Assembly: GCA_030770535.1 (NCBI GenBank) | Contig: JASVEC010000163.1 | Coordinates: forward strand, 1 to 38,690 | Direction: 5' to 3' | DNA from: Batkoa obscura | Taxonomy: Eukaryota > Entomophthoromycota > Entomophthoromycetes > Entomophthorales > Batkoaceae | Length of the DNA stretch: 38,690 bases | In this document: piece after piece, positions 13,069-24,243 of the stretch | How the letters are laid out: every line of letters starts with the position of its first letter | Position numbering within the stretch: position 1 is the stretch's first letter | Notes under the pieces: model-generated | The model's database searches: none | The model's input: only the letters and a program-made list of their open reading frames with translations | Told to the model about the DNA's origin: nothing | Translations under genes and position numbers: made by a program

Positions 13069-13622
13069 TATGTGATCGTCTTTCAATTACTATGATTTAG
13101 TTGCTAATTGCTATTATTGCTATCGTTAACTAGTAGCTTATCGATTATCTAAAATCTAAAGAATAAAAAATATAATCTATCTAATCTGAAAAAATAAGAT
13201 AGTTTTTGAATGTTATTCATTTTGACCCAATAAAATTGGAAATTCAAGTCCATATGCTAGATAAAGAGTAAATTTTAACAACCTAAAATTAATAATCCGT
13301 ATTTTGAATTAAAATAAAAACTAAATAATATCATGTTATATTTCAAAATTCCATCTTTTATTTTATTAGAATAATTTTATTTCATTATTTTGCAGCTCTT
13401 TGATTTCTGATTCTTTTTAAATTCATTTTAAAATAAACTTATCTAAAAAAATTCAATTTTTTATTATTACTTGATAATCAGTAAAGATATCAAGGTAACT
13501 TTAATTCAATTATCTAAAAATATTTATGAAAATCTTATTTTAGTTGAATTGAATTTATTAAAAAGGTTTCGTTTCTAAATAACTATACTTTATTAACTAT
13601 ACTTTTATTAAAAAAATCCTCT
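13069..13622. other. Non-coding spacer between S6 kinase and the first TF-like gene
   Basis: An AT-rich spacer of 0.55 kb that must hold the 5' region of the S6 kinase and the 3' region of the TF-like gene. I see no repeat element, gene or clear promoter word. Confidence 0.5.
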
Positions 13623-15357
13623 TTAATTGTTCATTACGTTGTTAACTTTTTCCACATAATCTAATGGTAATTGAAATCTATTTAATGCCCTATTAAGTTC
13701 TATTAAACTTAATCTTGCATCATTACGTACTTCTTTTTTACTCTTGATACTCACTTGCTTAATCATATTTAAAATTGTTAAACTACGTTCTTTGCAATTA
13801 TTTCTTATTTCGTTATATCCCACACCTACTTCCTCATCTTTCAGTATATAAATAATATTCCAATAGACATAAATAAAAATAGCAAATTGAGCACATGAAA
13901 TAATAGTTTGTTTCTTTTCAATACCAGCAATAAGTACTTTTATTTCAGTTAATGGATTATCAACTTCATTTATTGTACTATCTTTATTATCTGATTTAAA
14001 TATTATTTCAAATGACATATCAACTAAATTAAGTAAAAGTTCATTTTCTTCTTTTGAAAATTTCATTGGTTTAGGTATTAATTGTAATATTGGATAGTAT
14101 AATAAAATCAATGAAGTATTAACTAATAATTGGAAATAATTATAAACATTTAATTGAGTGTTCTTGTTTACTATTTTATTATTGTTCAATTCCAAATTTA
14201 AACTCATTAATATTGTATTCTGTTGATTAAACTCAGATGATGGCAACTTTACCTCTTCGTTTTTTATTATTGATATTAACTCTTTTTTTTTGTGTTTAAT
14301 GTTTAAAGTATGTTGGATAATAAATAAATTAATAGCTACAACCTTCTTAAGAAATATTTGATGTCTTTCATATTTTGTGTTCTCTTCACTTTGTCCAACT
14401 TCCAAAAAGCGACATTCTCCAATATTTAAATAAGGTACTAAATCCACTTGATCAATATCAAATTTATATGCTGGAAAGTCAATTATAGCATTAGAATAAG
14501 TGATATACCCTAAGTATAACATATTCCATATATTCTTACCTCTTGTATTATGATGACTTACTTGATCTATACAGTCAATGCTTTTCTCTTTCGAGTTGTA
14601 ACCCAATACTTCACCCATTCTAACAGCTGAAAAATAGTATCTTTCTACTAATTCAAACTTGGAATGAGATAAAGCTAAATAACTCAATAAGCTTAAAGCA
14701 ATTACATTGTTACAACTTGGTATTTGATAAGCTATCGGTAACAATAGTCGAATATTTTTCAGACTGTTAGAATAAATAACTTTATAACTTGGACTATTTT
14801 GTGGTAAAGTAAGTTTTGCTAATAAAGCATAAAAAACATGAGTAAGTAGCCCTTTCTTATCTTTTTGAATGATTTGAAATAAAGTTTCTTTTTGAAGCCA
14901 TAAATTATTGGGATCTAGAAGAGTCGGTACCATTTTTAATCCAAATTCTAAAAATTGGGCAAAGTTAAATAAGTTATCAATAGTAGTATAATTTCGATTG
15001 ATCATGATCGAACTGCTGGTAGTATTGCATAGTTTTAAATGATAAATTATTTTTGTTTTAAATACTTTTATTCTCTTTATTAATTCCATTTGCTCCAATT
15101 GATTGTATTCTTTCTTCCTTTTATTATTTGCTAGTTGGTCAATTACCCAGCTTAAATAATCTAGTTGTTTTTAAAGATATTAGTAAACATTATAATTTAT
15201 ATAGTTAAATACCATAGCTAATCTCATTTAATTGAACGTCATTAATTATGTTAACAGTGTAAATATAATGATTTGTTATCCTTGTTAATTGTTCTATTTG
15301 TTCTTTCATTCGATCTTGTCGACTTCTTATCCGCTTTATTATCACTTTTTCTGTCAT
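13623..15357 (-). CDS. Fungal transcription-factor-domain-like protein without zinc cluster, paralogue 1
   Basis: Two exons, 15357-15213 and 15160-13623, joined by a 52-nt GT-AG intron in phase 1; 560 aa. The N-terminus is basic and helical (KRIRSRQDRMKEQIEQL), then DYLSWV across the intron. The middle resembles the fungal transcription-factor middle homology region: YYFSAVRMGEVLGYN, GKNIWNMLYLGYITYS, IIDFPAYKFDIDQVDL. The Cys6 zinc cluster that usually precedes this domain is not present, and a TATA-like site 60 bp before the ATG argues against a missing exon. The ATG is conserved in position with the paralogue at 15974-17709, which shares the intron position. Codons 229-425 or so lie in the 590-bp tract identical to the broken copy at 8417-9846. 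Function unknown: a regulator acting by dimerisation, or a diverged factor that no longer binds DNA. Family placement is by fold likeness only. Confidence 0.82.
13884..14473. repeat. 590-bp identical inverted repeat, right arm
   Basis: Partner of 9025-9614, lying inside exon 2 of the intact TF-like gene. It is open in the gene's frame throughout. The arms are long and perfect enough to recombine, which could flip the 4.27 kb between them. Confidence 0.93.
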
Positions 15358-15414
15358 TGGCTAAAATTGCATAGAAGAAATCAAATGTTTGGAATTGTAT
15401 TGAAAAAGAAATAG

Positions 15415-15424
15415 TATTTATATA
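15415..15424 (-). promoter_or_regulatory. TATA box of TF-like paralogue 1
   Basis: The minus strand reads TATATAAATA, 58 bp upstream of the ATG at 15357. The short distance suggests that transcription starts just before this ATG, so no upstream zinc-cluster exon is expected. Confidence 0.5.
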
Positions 15425-15973
15425 AAGTTAAAGCTTGGGAATATTTAACTTCATTGAATTATGTAAATCAAGTTGCTATTATTGAATTTAAAAAATAGTT
15501 GCAATATTTATACCAATTTAAAATTCAAATTCATCTCAATAAAGGTATGTGTGTTCACATTGTCATCAGGTTACATATTAACAATTTTTTTGAACTATGA
15601 TTGTAATAAATCAGTGTTATACTAGTAATCTCGACTAATTAAATCAACCTTTAGAAGGATATAAAATCTACTTGGTTAGTCGAATTTCATTTAGAATAGT
15701 TAAAGTTAAAATTTGCTAAGCATAAACAAAATCCGTCTGATAACTGTTAAAACAAGAACAAAATCGATACCAATAATTTTTAATATAATTTAACTAGCTT
15801 AAAGGTGTTAATATTTATAATATTTTTTAAATACTTTAATTATAAGTTTACTTATTATCATTATTTAATATTATACTATATCAAAACCATACTTAGAAAT
15901 TCTACTCAAATAATTATTATTTATTAAATACATTTCCATTACATCAAAAATAATTTCCAACTCTCATTTATCC
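15425..15973. other. Non-coding spacer between the two TF-like genes
   Basis: About 0.55 kb of AT-rich DNA without a recognisable gene or repeat element. Confidence 0.5.
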
Positions 15974-17709
15974 TTAATTATTCATTATCTCTTTGACCTT
16001 TTTGATGTATTCTGGTGGCAATTGAAATCTATCCAATGCCCTATCAACCTGCTTTAAATTCAACTTAGCATCACTACGCAAAGTTTTTCTACCTTCCACT
16101 GCCAACTCTTTGACTGCTTTTAAAACAATCAATCCACGCTCCTTTGACTTATTTACCTTATCAACATCAAATGACTTCTTATCATTATTCGATGCATTAG
16201 AAATGATGTTCCAATAAACATAAATTAAGTAACAAAATTGAGAACAGGAAAAAATATTTTGATTCATTTCAAGACCCGCAACAAGTACAGATACTTCTGA
16301 TATTAAGTTCGTAATAAAGGTTGTTGTGTTTTCATTATTATCCAATTGGAACATTATTTCAAACGATGTGTTTGCTAAATTATACAAAAGTCGACTCTCT
16401 TCTTCTAAAAAGTCAACCGGTTTAGGGGCTAATAAAATGACTGGATAATACAATGATATAATAGTAGTATCAATTAAAACTTTAAAAAACCTATATACAT
16501 TTAATTGTGTATTTTTATCTACTATATCGTTACTATTCAATTCCATATTACAATTCATTAAAGTTGTACAATATGAATTAAACTCTGATAAAGGTAATTT
16601 TAACTCCTCATTCTCTATTAAAGTTATAATTGTTTGATTTTCACTTTTGATATTTAAGCTATGTCTCAAATTAGCTAAATTAACAGCTACAAGCGAGTTA
16701 AAAAATTCAGCATGTTTACTTGATTTTTTTCCCACTTCATTTTGACCAATCTCCAAAAACTCACAATGTTCTGTATTTAAATAGGGAGTTAAATTGATAC
16801 TATCTATTTGAAAGTGATAAACTGGGAAATCCAATATAGTGGCGCTATAAGCGATGTATGATAGATATAAGGTATTCCATAAATTTTTACCTCTTTTACT
16901 GTGAAAAATTAGATTATCTATAGATCCCAAGCGTTCTTCTTCTAAATTATAACCTAATATTTCTGCCATTCTAACAGCTGAAAAAAAATATCTTTCCACC
17001 AATCCAAAATTGGAATGAGATAAAGCCAAATGACTCAATAGACTAATAGCTATTATATTGTTATGGGTTGGTGTAGAATATGCTTCTGGTAATAATAATC
17101 GAATGTTTTTTAAGCTATTGGAATAGATAAGTTTATAACTTTGGCTATTTTTTGACAAAGTAAACCTAGCTAATAAAGCAAAGTAAACATAAGTAAGCAA
17201 CTCTTCCCTATTTTTTTTAGTCACTTGTAGTAAAGTATCTTTTCCAAGCCATAAATTACAAGGGTCTAAAAGCCCAGGCATAACTTTTAATCCAGTTTCC
17301 AAAAATCTACCAAAATCAAATAGGTTGGGGATAAAATTGGTTTCTCGGTTGGTGATGATGGGACTATTGGTAATAAAATATATTTTTAAATAATGATCCA
17401 TTTCGGTTTTAAATACTTCCATTCGGTTTATTGCTTCTATTTCATTTAATTGATTATGTTCTTTTTTCTCTCTACTTTTAATCAATCGATGTTTTACCCA
17501 GCTCAAATATTCTAGTTATTTTTTCAATGATTATAAATATTATAACTATATATTTACTTACCATAGCTAACTCTATGAAGTTGAGCATCATTAATAGTAC
17601 CAATAAAATTAATATGATTATTGATCGTTATTGCCAATTTTTGCATCTGCTCCTTCATTCGATCATGGTTACTTCTTATCCTTCTCTTAACCATCAGTTT
17701 ACCTATCAT
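15974..17709 (-). CDS. Fungal transcription-factor-domain-like protein without zinc cluster, paralogue 2
   Basis: Two exons, 17709-17562 and 17511-15974, with a 50-nt phase-1 intron (GTAAGT to TAG); 561 aa. Exon 2 is 1538 nt, exactly as in paralogue 1, and exon 1 is one codon longer. The opening MIGKLMVKRRIRS aligns with MTEKVIIKRIRS of paralogue 1, which fixes the start in both. Shared blocks: DRMKEQ, YLSWV, LLDPCNLWL, KLIYSNSLKNIRLLLP, LALSHS, ERYFFSAVRMAEILGYN, GKNLWNTLYLSYIAYS, KNTQLNVY, RALDRFQLP. No Cys6 cluster. It has not taken part in the conversion seen between the other two copies: its central segment (PVYHFQIDSINL onward) is clearly diverged. The three related genes lie within 9.3 kb and look like a local duplication cluster. 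Role unknown. Confidence 0.82.
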
Positions 17710-20064
17710 TAATAATTGTAAGATGAATTATTTTAATCCAAAGTTCAATTTTTTTATGACTTTAATTTAATGCGAAATCACTAATGATGCATAAAGTGAA
17801 AGAAAATGGAAAAACACTTTTAACACTTTAAACTGCTTAAAAGACAAAGTAGTAAAAAGGTTATTCTCATATCCCTTACTTTTCTACATAACCTCACTAA
17901 ACTCATTTTCCTTTTATATGTTCTAAAACAAAACGTATGGAAACCTTTGCTTCTTTAAGATTTTTTTTAAAAGTCATTCTTTAATTGTTTTATTCAACTT
18001 TGAACTTGGGCACATAAAATTCTCCAAATTGAAATTTTTTATTTATACACTTGATAAAGTTCTTAAAACATTCGCACAGTTATTAATATTGAAATAAAAT
18101 GACATTTATAGAGATTTAAACTATAAAAATTCATTTTCACTTTAAACAGGTTTTTAAACTTTTTGAACAAATAGGTATATTAATATAGTATTTAAACCTT
18201 TCTTTTTAAACAAAATCAATCACTTTGTTGCTCTTTGAATCTTGGTATTAAATAACAAGTTTTATTTATCGAACAGTTATCGTTTTTGTAACTTCAATGT
18301 AATCATTATAATTATCTTGAGGCTTATGTTATGATTTAGTATAAGAATGGATTTATAATAACCTACCAATTCTTAAGCATAATAAATAAAGAATAATGAC
18401 ACTTTTTTATATCTCAGCGTATTAAATTATTTCTTAATATTATTCTATAGTAAAAGTTTGATATAATTACAAAAGGATTAAGGATTGACAACAGGTACTT
18501 TTACTTAAAGTTTGCGAACTATTACTTTAAAAAGTTTCTTCTTTTATTCTATACTTTTACAGAATACTAAAAATCGAGATTAAATCATCATAGCGAATTT
18601 TTATTTGTTGAATTTTATTGTTGAAAATGTATAACTCTTAAAACAAACACTCTGTTAAAAGATTATAGTTAAATGAAGACTAATAATTATTAATAGATTT
18701 ATCCCATCTTGGCTATTGTTACTACAAATTATTTAATAATTGCATAATAGTAATTAAATAAAATATTAGAAATTTAGATAGTTTTCATTTTATTATTAGG
18801 CTTATTTTTTTTGCGCTTCTGAAACCCAATTTTAAGAACTTAATGGAAAAATTATATAATAGGTAACTACTTAAAAAGATTGTGACCTTTTATTATTGAG
18901 ATTATTAATCAACACAATGAAAATTTATACAATAATAATTAATGAACCTTGAGAAAGTGCACTAAACATTTTATTATTATTATAATTTTACTAATTTGAT
19001 AACTTGATATATTAAACGTTAATAGTATTTTATTAATATTAATATCGCAAATACAGAATAGAATATCAAACTAAAATATAAAGGCAATTCAAATTTACAA
19101 ATGAACCTTTTAAGAACTTTATGAAATTTTAAAAGGAGATTAAAATAAATTTAATTATCTTAGTCATCATATAGGGCAACTAATTTTAGTATTTTCATAA
19201 GCATAAGCAAACATTAAAAGTAAAGGTTTTTGATCAAAATATTGAACTTAATTGCCCTATATGATGATTAAAATAAGCTACCAGCTTAAATTTAGCAAAG
19301 GTGGAGAATAGTAGTTTTTTTAATAGATTAGGATACTATTGTCATTTTTTAGATATTAATTTGGTAAACTCGATATTGTATAACCTAACAATTAAGAAAA
19401 TATTTTCCAATTGTAGTAGTTGTATTTTGTTAAATAACGGTTCTTAAACCACTTTAATATCACTATTAAATTTGAAGATTTGTCCACCAATATCATTTGA
19501 TCTTATTAATAACACATTGAAATGAATACAAAGAAACTTGTACAATCTGAAATTGAAATCCTTCAAATTAAAAAATATAATAACAATTAAATAAAATGTG
19601 TTTTATATTATAAACTAAAATAACTAAAGTAAAACTTTAATAAAATAACAAAACTGTAGTTAACATCTGTTCTTTAATTACAAAACACTATTATTATTTG
19701 TGGCCAAATCTATTGATAAGGAACTTAGAAAAGATTCAATTTTCCATATTTGGCATCTCATCTACGCTATAATTACATAATTTAACAAGATTTAATCAAT
19801 TTATTAAGAACTTTAAGACAGTTACTTTATTTTGAGCTTAAAATAGAAGGTTGAATGCTTAGCACTTGTTTGTTGAAAAGAACATTTTATTATTTAGTTA
19901 ATGGATAAATTTTTCACATAAAATGATTGGATATAGTAGAATTTAAAGCTCGTTTTAATTCGTTCTGTGACAAATATTTTATTTATAGAAGTGAGACTCA
20001 TTAATTTTATTTGTTCTTTAATAAAAAAGTTATTAATTAAAGTTGAAGTTTTCTTTGTTGAAAG
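17710..20064. other. Long non-coding AT-rich region with one MITE
   Basis: About 2.35 kb in which I see no gene. The only structured feature is the GCCCTATATG-type element at 19164-19268. This marks the edge between the conserved left half and the repeat-rich right half. Confidence 0.55.
19164..19268. mobile_element. Second MITE family (GCCCTATATG type), copy 2
   Basis: Arms TCATCATATAGGGCAACTAA on the left and TTAATTGCCCTATATGATGA on the right pair over about 32 bp with few mismatches, separated by some 40 bp. The core TTAATTGCCCTATATG is shared with the element at 7957-8077. No clear target duplication could be fixed, because the arms fade gradually. Confidence 0.72.
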
Positions 20065-20072
20065 TATAAATA
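20065..20072 (+). promoter_or_regulatory. TATA box of CENP-B-like gene A
   Basis: TATAAATA 50 bp before the ATG at 20122. The other two complete members of this gene family also have a TATA word about 40-52 bp before their ATG, which supports all three. Confidence 0.5.
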
Positions 20073-20121
20073 CAACAATCATTTCTCTAAAAAAATAAAT
20101 TAAATTAAATTAAATTGAATC

Positions 20122-21171
20122 ATGATAAATTCGGATAACAGTGACAGGCAAGATGTTTTAGATAAACCTACTAGACAACGTAAGGTGCTCGATATTAAAA
20201 CCAAAAAGAGTATAATTGAATTGTCAAAACAAGGCTTAAGTCATCAAACAATTGCCACCAGATATAGTATTGGAAGGAGTACAGTTACCAAGATTTTGTT
20301 AAATAAGGAGCATATCCTTGAAAATAGTATCGAACACTTCCATGACTTTCGCAAAAGGATAAGAAAGACGGCGTATGATGGTTTAGAGACCGAGCTCTTT
20401 AAATGGTGTACTGAAGGCGTTTCTATTCCTAATCATAAGGTTTATTATTCCTGCAGTAATCGAAATGAAAAGCGTAACGTTCTTAATCCCAACATTATTA
20501 ATGTTCGTGAAGGTGTTGATAAAGATATGATCTTATGGAAGGCCGAGTGTCTAGCTAAAGACATGAATTTGAATGATTTTGTTGCTAATAATACTTGGCT
20601 TGGGAAGTTTAAAAGGAAGTATTACCTTAACTTCAAAACTGCTAAAAGGCGAACCTATTTAAATGACGGCTTTTCTATTAAGGAATTGACTAAGGAATGT
20701 AACCCTATTGCTTATCGTCCACCCACCGAAATTCAATCACGTAAAGTTTTAGTTAAAAGCAATGTGCCTCAAAATGTGGACTTATTTAATTTATCTAAAG
20801 ATTATAAAACTAAAAATAGTTCCTTCAGTGTTAGCAATTTATTAAACCCAGCCATTCCTGTATTGAAAGTAGGAGCTTCTAATGATAAAGTAGATGATGC
20901 GAGTGAGGTATCGCCTCCTGAATCTGGAACTTCTTCAGCTCAATCAGCTCCTGTCTTTGAACCTAAACATAGTCCCGAGGTTATTATTCATGCTGCTTTG
21001 ATAGAGAAGCGCAAATTAGGGGGCTTAGTAGATAATGAACATAGCCAAAAAAGAAAACCTATTCATAGAACCGAGGAAGACTTTCTTAAAAACTTTTTCC
21101 CAACAAATGTAGAATCAAAATCAAAGTCTGTAGTAACTCCTGAAGCTAAAAATAGAAACATGTTTTATTAA
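20122..21171 (+). CDS. CENP-B-like double helix-turn-helix protein A, no nuclease domain
   Basis: A 349-aa single-exon protein. Residues about 28-66 form a CENP-B/psq-type helix-turn-helix (IIELSKQGLSHQTIATRYSI, then GRSTVTKILL). Residues about 86-172 resemble the second CENP-B (Tc5-type) DNA-binding domain: LETELFKWCTEG, AECLAKDMNLNDF, NTWLGKFKRKYYL. VKSNVP at 211-216 follows, a motif repeated in two sister genes. The remaining 130 residues are serine- and proline-rich and disordered, with a basic KRKP patch that could be a nuclear signal. Pogo/Tigger transposases carry a DDE nuclease after these two domains; here there is none, so this is either a domesticated DNA-binding protein or a transposase-derived remnant under selection. 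The frame is fully open. Its nearest neighbour is the transposon starting at 21785. DNA-binding is inferred from family; the target is unknown. Confidence 0.82.
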   Translation: MINSDNSDRQDVLDKPTRQRKVLDIKTKKSIIELSKQGLSHQTIATRYSIGRSTVTKILLNKEHILENSIEHFHDFRKRIRKTAYDGLETELFKWCTEGVSIPNHKVYYSCSNRNEKRNVLNPNIINVREGVDKDMILWKAECLAKDMNLNDFVANNTWLGKFKRKYYLNFKTAKRRTYLNDGFSIKELTKECNPIAYRPPTEIQSRKVLVKSNVPQNVDLFNLSKDYKTKNSSFSVSNLLNPAIPVLKVGASNDKVDDASEVSPPESGTSSAQSAPVFEPKHSPEVIIHAALIEKRKLGGLVDNEHSQKRKPIHRTEEDFLKNFFPTNVESKSKSVVTPEAKNRNMFY

Positions 21172-21780
21172 TTATCTTACTATTTTATGGTCAAAATCTC
21201 TAACAATAAAATAATAATATTTTTTTAATGTTTTGATATTAACTTTTAAAATTTCTTAGCTTAACATGCTAAATAAAAAGCCACAATTATTCACTAAAAA
21301 ATTTATTTTTCCACTTGTGAATTAAGTGCTACGAAAGCCTCGGAAAACTCGGAAAATATCACCGTATAGAACATAGCTATCACATTTGGGACGTTTATTT
21401 TATGTTCTATTAAAATTTCTTTTTAAAATTCCTTATGGTAATAAGAATGTTAAATATTCTATGTAAAGGATTAAATAGCAAAGATTTGATATCTTAATAT
21501 TATTCATATCAATATTGTTAAAAAATCTTTACAATAGCTATAAATAACTTATTAATTGGTTGTAGTATAAAGTAAGTAAGTACAACGTTTTAATTTATTT
21601 AATTTAGTAAATGACAAATATCAAATTACTATCTGTAATAATAGAAGAAGCCATAATATTGTATAAAAATAAATGTTACTATTCATTAACTTTATGAATT
21701 TAAAATAGCACCATTTTTTTATTGCCAAGTTTTAACTCAAACCCTTCTAAAAGAAAAGTATTCTAATAACTGAAGTCATC
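21172..21780. other. Non-coding spacer between CENP-B-like gene A and transposon copy 1
   Basis: 0.6 kb of AT-rich DNA, presumably the 3' region of gene A. No gene or repeat element seen. Confidence 0.5.
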
Positions 21781-22084
21781 ACATGGGGCTGTCCTAATTG
21801 GTTTCAGAATCTACTTAGAAATTAATCCAAATTTAAAATTCCAAGTTTGTGTTCAATATAACGGTTAAATCTAAAAAGCCTAAAATTAAATGTCTCTATT
21901 TAAAACTTATTTTAATTGTTTCCTTTTCTTAAATAGCTAATTTTCCTAACTATATATTTTATGTTAGTTCTGTTAGATATTTAACAGATATATAATATAT
22001 AACTATATGATTATATAATTATATAAATACATAATTATATAAACACAGTTATTTGACTTTATTTTTTGTTGAAATAAAAATAAA

Positions 22085-23788
22085 ATGCAAACTTTCATAA
22101 CTAAACTTCGAAATGGAATTTTTGAAAACTTCAATACAATAGGGAGGAGTACACAATATAAACATTGTAATTCATTTACATCAATTTTAAGAGCTACTTA
22201 TAACAACCCAAGGTTCATGGAATTTTATAATAAAACAAAACAAAGAAAAGATATATTATCAAAGTTTACTATCGATAATAATAAACTTAATCAAGTAATG
22301 TATAAAATTAGTGCTTTAAGGGAAACAGGAAACAAAAGTCAGCAAGTAGCGTTATTATCAACTATAGCTTCAGTATATTCTTTTGATGAATGTAAGAGTT
22401 TTGGGTTTAATATAAATAGAAATCAATATGATTATTCAAAAACAAGTAATAATAATAAAATATCAACATTAAAACCTATTATTAAAAATACAAAAAAAAT
22501 TAAAGATGACCAAATTGAAACTATCATACAATATTTACTAAATGATTCAACTATTTCATCAAGATTTAATAAAAAAAATAACGATAGTAAATATTCATCA
22601 GATAATATATATATATTAAATAAAAGTAGAAGAATGATATATAGTAAATATTTGAATGATCTAAGAGATAAAGCAGTAGCCAGGTCAACGTTCTTTAAAT
22701 ATATACCAACTAATTTCAAAAATCCAGCAAGAAAAACGGATCTATGTAATATATGTACCCAGTATACAGTTAGAAAAAAGTTATTTGAAAATAAAATAAA
22801 TACAGCAAAAAACAAAGCAGAGATACAAGAAATTTTCAACGAAGAAGAAAAATTATACAAATTACATAAATTCTGTGTTGATACTCAAAAAAACACATTT
22901 AATGAAACTATCAAAAAATTAAATAACAAAAGTTGTATAATAGTTTTAGATTTTAAACAAAATATGGAAATAGGGACAAGACCAGATTCAATAAATTTAG
23001 ATCATTATAATAAACAAGCTATATCAGTATTAGGCTTTGGTGTATTATATTTAAAAGATGATAAAACAATAGGCAAAGTTTACTTTGATTATTTATCTGA
23101 AATATTGAATCATGATTCAGCATATGCAGGAGATTGTTTAATCGATTTAATCTCTACAGAGCTTCTATTTAAAAAGTTTACAAAAATTAATATATGGGCA
23201 GATACAGGAAATCATTTTAGATCCCAAGAGTTCTTACATTATATGTTTAAAGAAATTCATAAAATAAATAGTAGTTTGAATGTTAATCTTAATTTTTTTG
23301 CTGAGCATCATGGAAAAAGTATAGTTGATGGACATTTTGGAAACCTTTCAAAATGGAAAAGTAGTTTTGAAGCGTTAGGTAAAATAGAAGATATCGATCA
23401 ATTAATTTCAAGATTTGAGGCTTTTATTTGCGAGCATAATAAAATTAATAACTCGACTGTTAATAATGGGAAAACAGATATAATTTTTAAAAAGTATAAA
23501 AGAAACAAAAATACAAAAAGAATAATAGAGATGCAGGGCATTAAGAAGTATTTACACTTTATTAAACATAACAATAAACTACATTGTTATCCAGTATCTG
23601 ATACATCAAAAAAAAGCGATATAGTCCCAATTAAAGTTATAGAGTCTATAGAAAACAGAAAAATTAAAAGATCGATCCCAGCTTACCTTACGAAGATAAC
23701 AGAGAATTTGAAAATTTCGATATTTACTAAGCAAGTAAGTAGTTTGTTGAATGATAGAAATAGATTGTTAAATGTTAGGATTACTTAA
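22085..23788 (+). CDS. DDE-type transposase of transposon copy 1
   Basis: A 567-aa transposase, intact, without intron. The N-terminal 180 residues are basic and include a helical region (VALLSTIASVYSFDECKSFG) that may bind the element's ends. A possible zinc site follows: CNIC near residue 220 and HKFC near 262, separated by a charged helix. The RNase-H-like catalytic core shows VLDFKQN (D289), IWADTGNHF (D373) and FFAEHHGKS (E407), then VDGHFGNLSKW with D415. I take D289, D373 and E407 as the likely triad, with D415 as an alternative for the third position. The HGK-DG-G-K signature occurs in a group of little-studied eukaryotic DDE proteins. The tail is lysine-rich. It differs from copy 2 by about ten bases, four of which change the protein, so both genes should make working-length product. 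The start is the first ATG after the AT-rich leader. Confidence 0.88.
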   Translation: MQTFITKLRNGIFENFNTIGRSTQYKHCNSFTSILRATYNNPRFMEFYNKTKQRKDILSKFTIDNNKLNQVMYKISALRETGNKSQQVALLSTIASVYSFDECKSFGFNINRNQYDYSKTSNNNKISTLKPIIKNTKKIKDDQIETIIQYLLNDSTISSRFNKKNNDSKYSSDNIYILNKSRRMIYSKYLNDLRDKAVARSTFFKYIPTNFKNPARKTDLCNICTQYTVRKKLFENKINTAKNKAEIQEIFNEEEKLYKLHKFCVDTQKNTFNETIKKLNNKSCIIVLDFKQNMEIGTRPDSINLDHYNKQAISVLGFGVLYLKDDKTIGKVYFDYLSEILNHDSAYAGDCLIDLISTELLFKKFTKINIWADTGNHFRSQEFLHYMFKEIHKINSSLNVNLNFFAEHHGKSIVDGHFGNLSKWKSSFEALGKIEDIDQLISRFEAFICEHNKINNSTVNNGKTDIIFKKYKRNKNTKRIIEMQGIKKYLHFIKHNNKLHCYPVSDTSKKSDIVPIKVIESIENRKIKRSIPAYLTKITENLKISIFTKQVSSLLNDRNRLLNVRIT

Positions 23789-23947
23789 GTTATTAATAGC
23801 TAAGTTAATAAATAGTCAAAGAACAAGTAACTGTAATAATATGTAAAAACTATTATTACTTGTACTATATAGGGATGGTTAATTATAGTTTTGGGGCTGA
23901 CCACTCCCTCCCATGCAGCTATTTATTAACTTGGCAATATATTAATA
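23787..23947. repeat. Nested inverted repeats in the 3' part of the transposon
   Basis: GCTAAGTTAATAAATAG (23799-23815) and CTATTTATTAACTTGGC (23919-23935) pair at 16 of 17 positions, and ATTAATA words extend the stem on both sides. Inside it a second, shorter pair is formed by ACAAGTAACTGTAATAATA and TATTATTACTTGTAC. The copy at 34365-36828 has the same structure. It could be a transcript 3'-end hairpin, a subterminal transposase-binding array, or an old small element trapped in the transposon. Confidence 0.7.
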
Positions 23948-24243
23948 ATGTAATTATAACATTAAAGTAGTTTATTTATTTGATAATAAATCTACGATGT
24001 TGGTTATAAAGCAGTTGATAATAAATATTTCTCAATTAAGCTTTATAAGAACATGTATTTAAGATCTAGTAGAAATTCAACTAACTTACAGTATGAGCTA
24101 TAATAGAATGATTTAGAACTGTGTTTGGGTACTTTTGTTTTAATAAAAGATGTGATTTTATAGAATTTTAAGCGAAGTTTTTAAAATACAAAATTTTTCA
24201 AAAATTGGATAAAATAATGAAACTAATTCAGACAACCCCACAT

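Larger units (their letters stand above)
21785..24239 (+). mobile_element. Complete 2455-bp TIR DNA transposon, copy 1 (Sola-like candidate)
   Basis: Begins GGGGCTGTCCTAATTGGTTT and ends with AACTAATTCAGACAACCCC; the ends are inverted repeats with about 18 of 22 positions matching. ACAT flanks it on both sides (21781-21784 and 24240-24243), a 4-bp target duplication. It carries one intact transposase gene. The 3' non-coding part holds a nested hairpin (23787-23947). A second copy at 34365-36828 is over 99 percent identical, so both moved recently. A 4-bp duplication and G-rich ends recall the Sola group, but that placement is tentative. Confidence 0.92.

Noticed and set aside
22432-22860. Long minus-strand frame opposite the transposase (and its twin at 35022-35450)
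   Set aside because: Mirror of the transposase coding strand; its leucine/isoleucine-rich composition is what antisense of lysine- and asparagine-rich AT codons gives.
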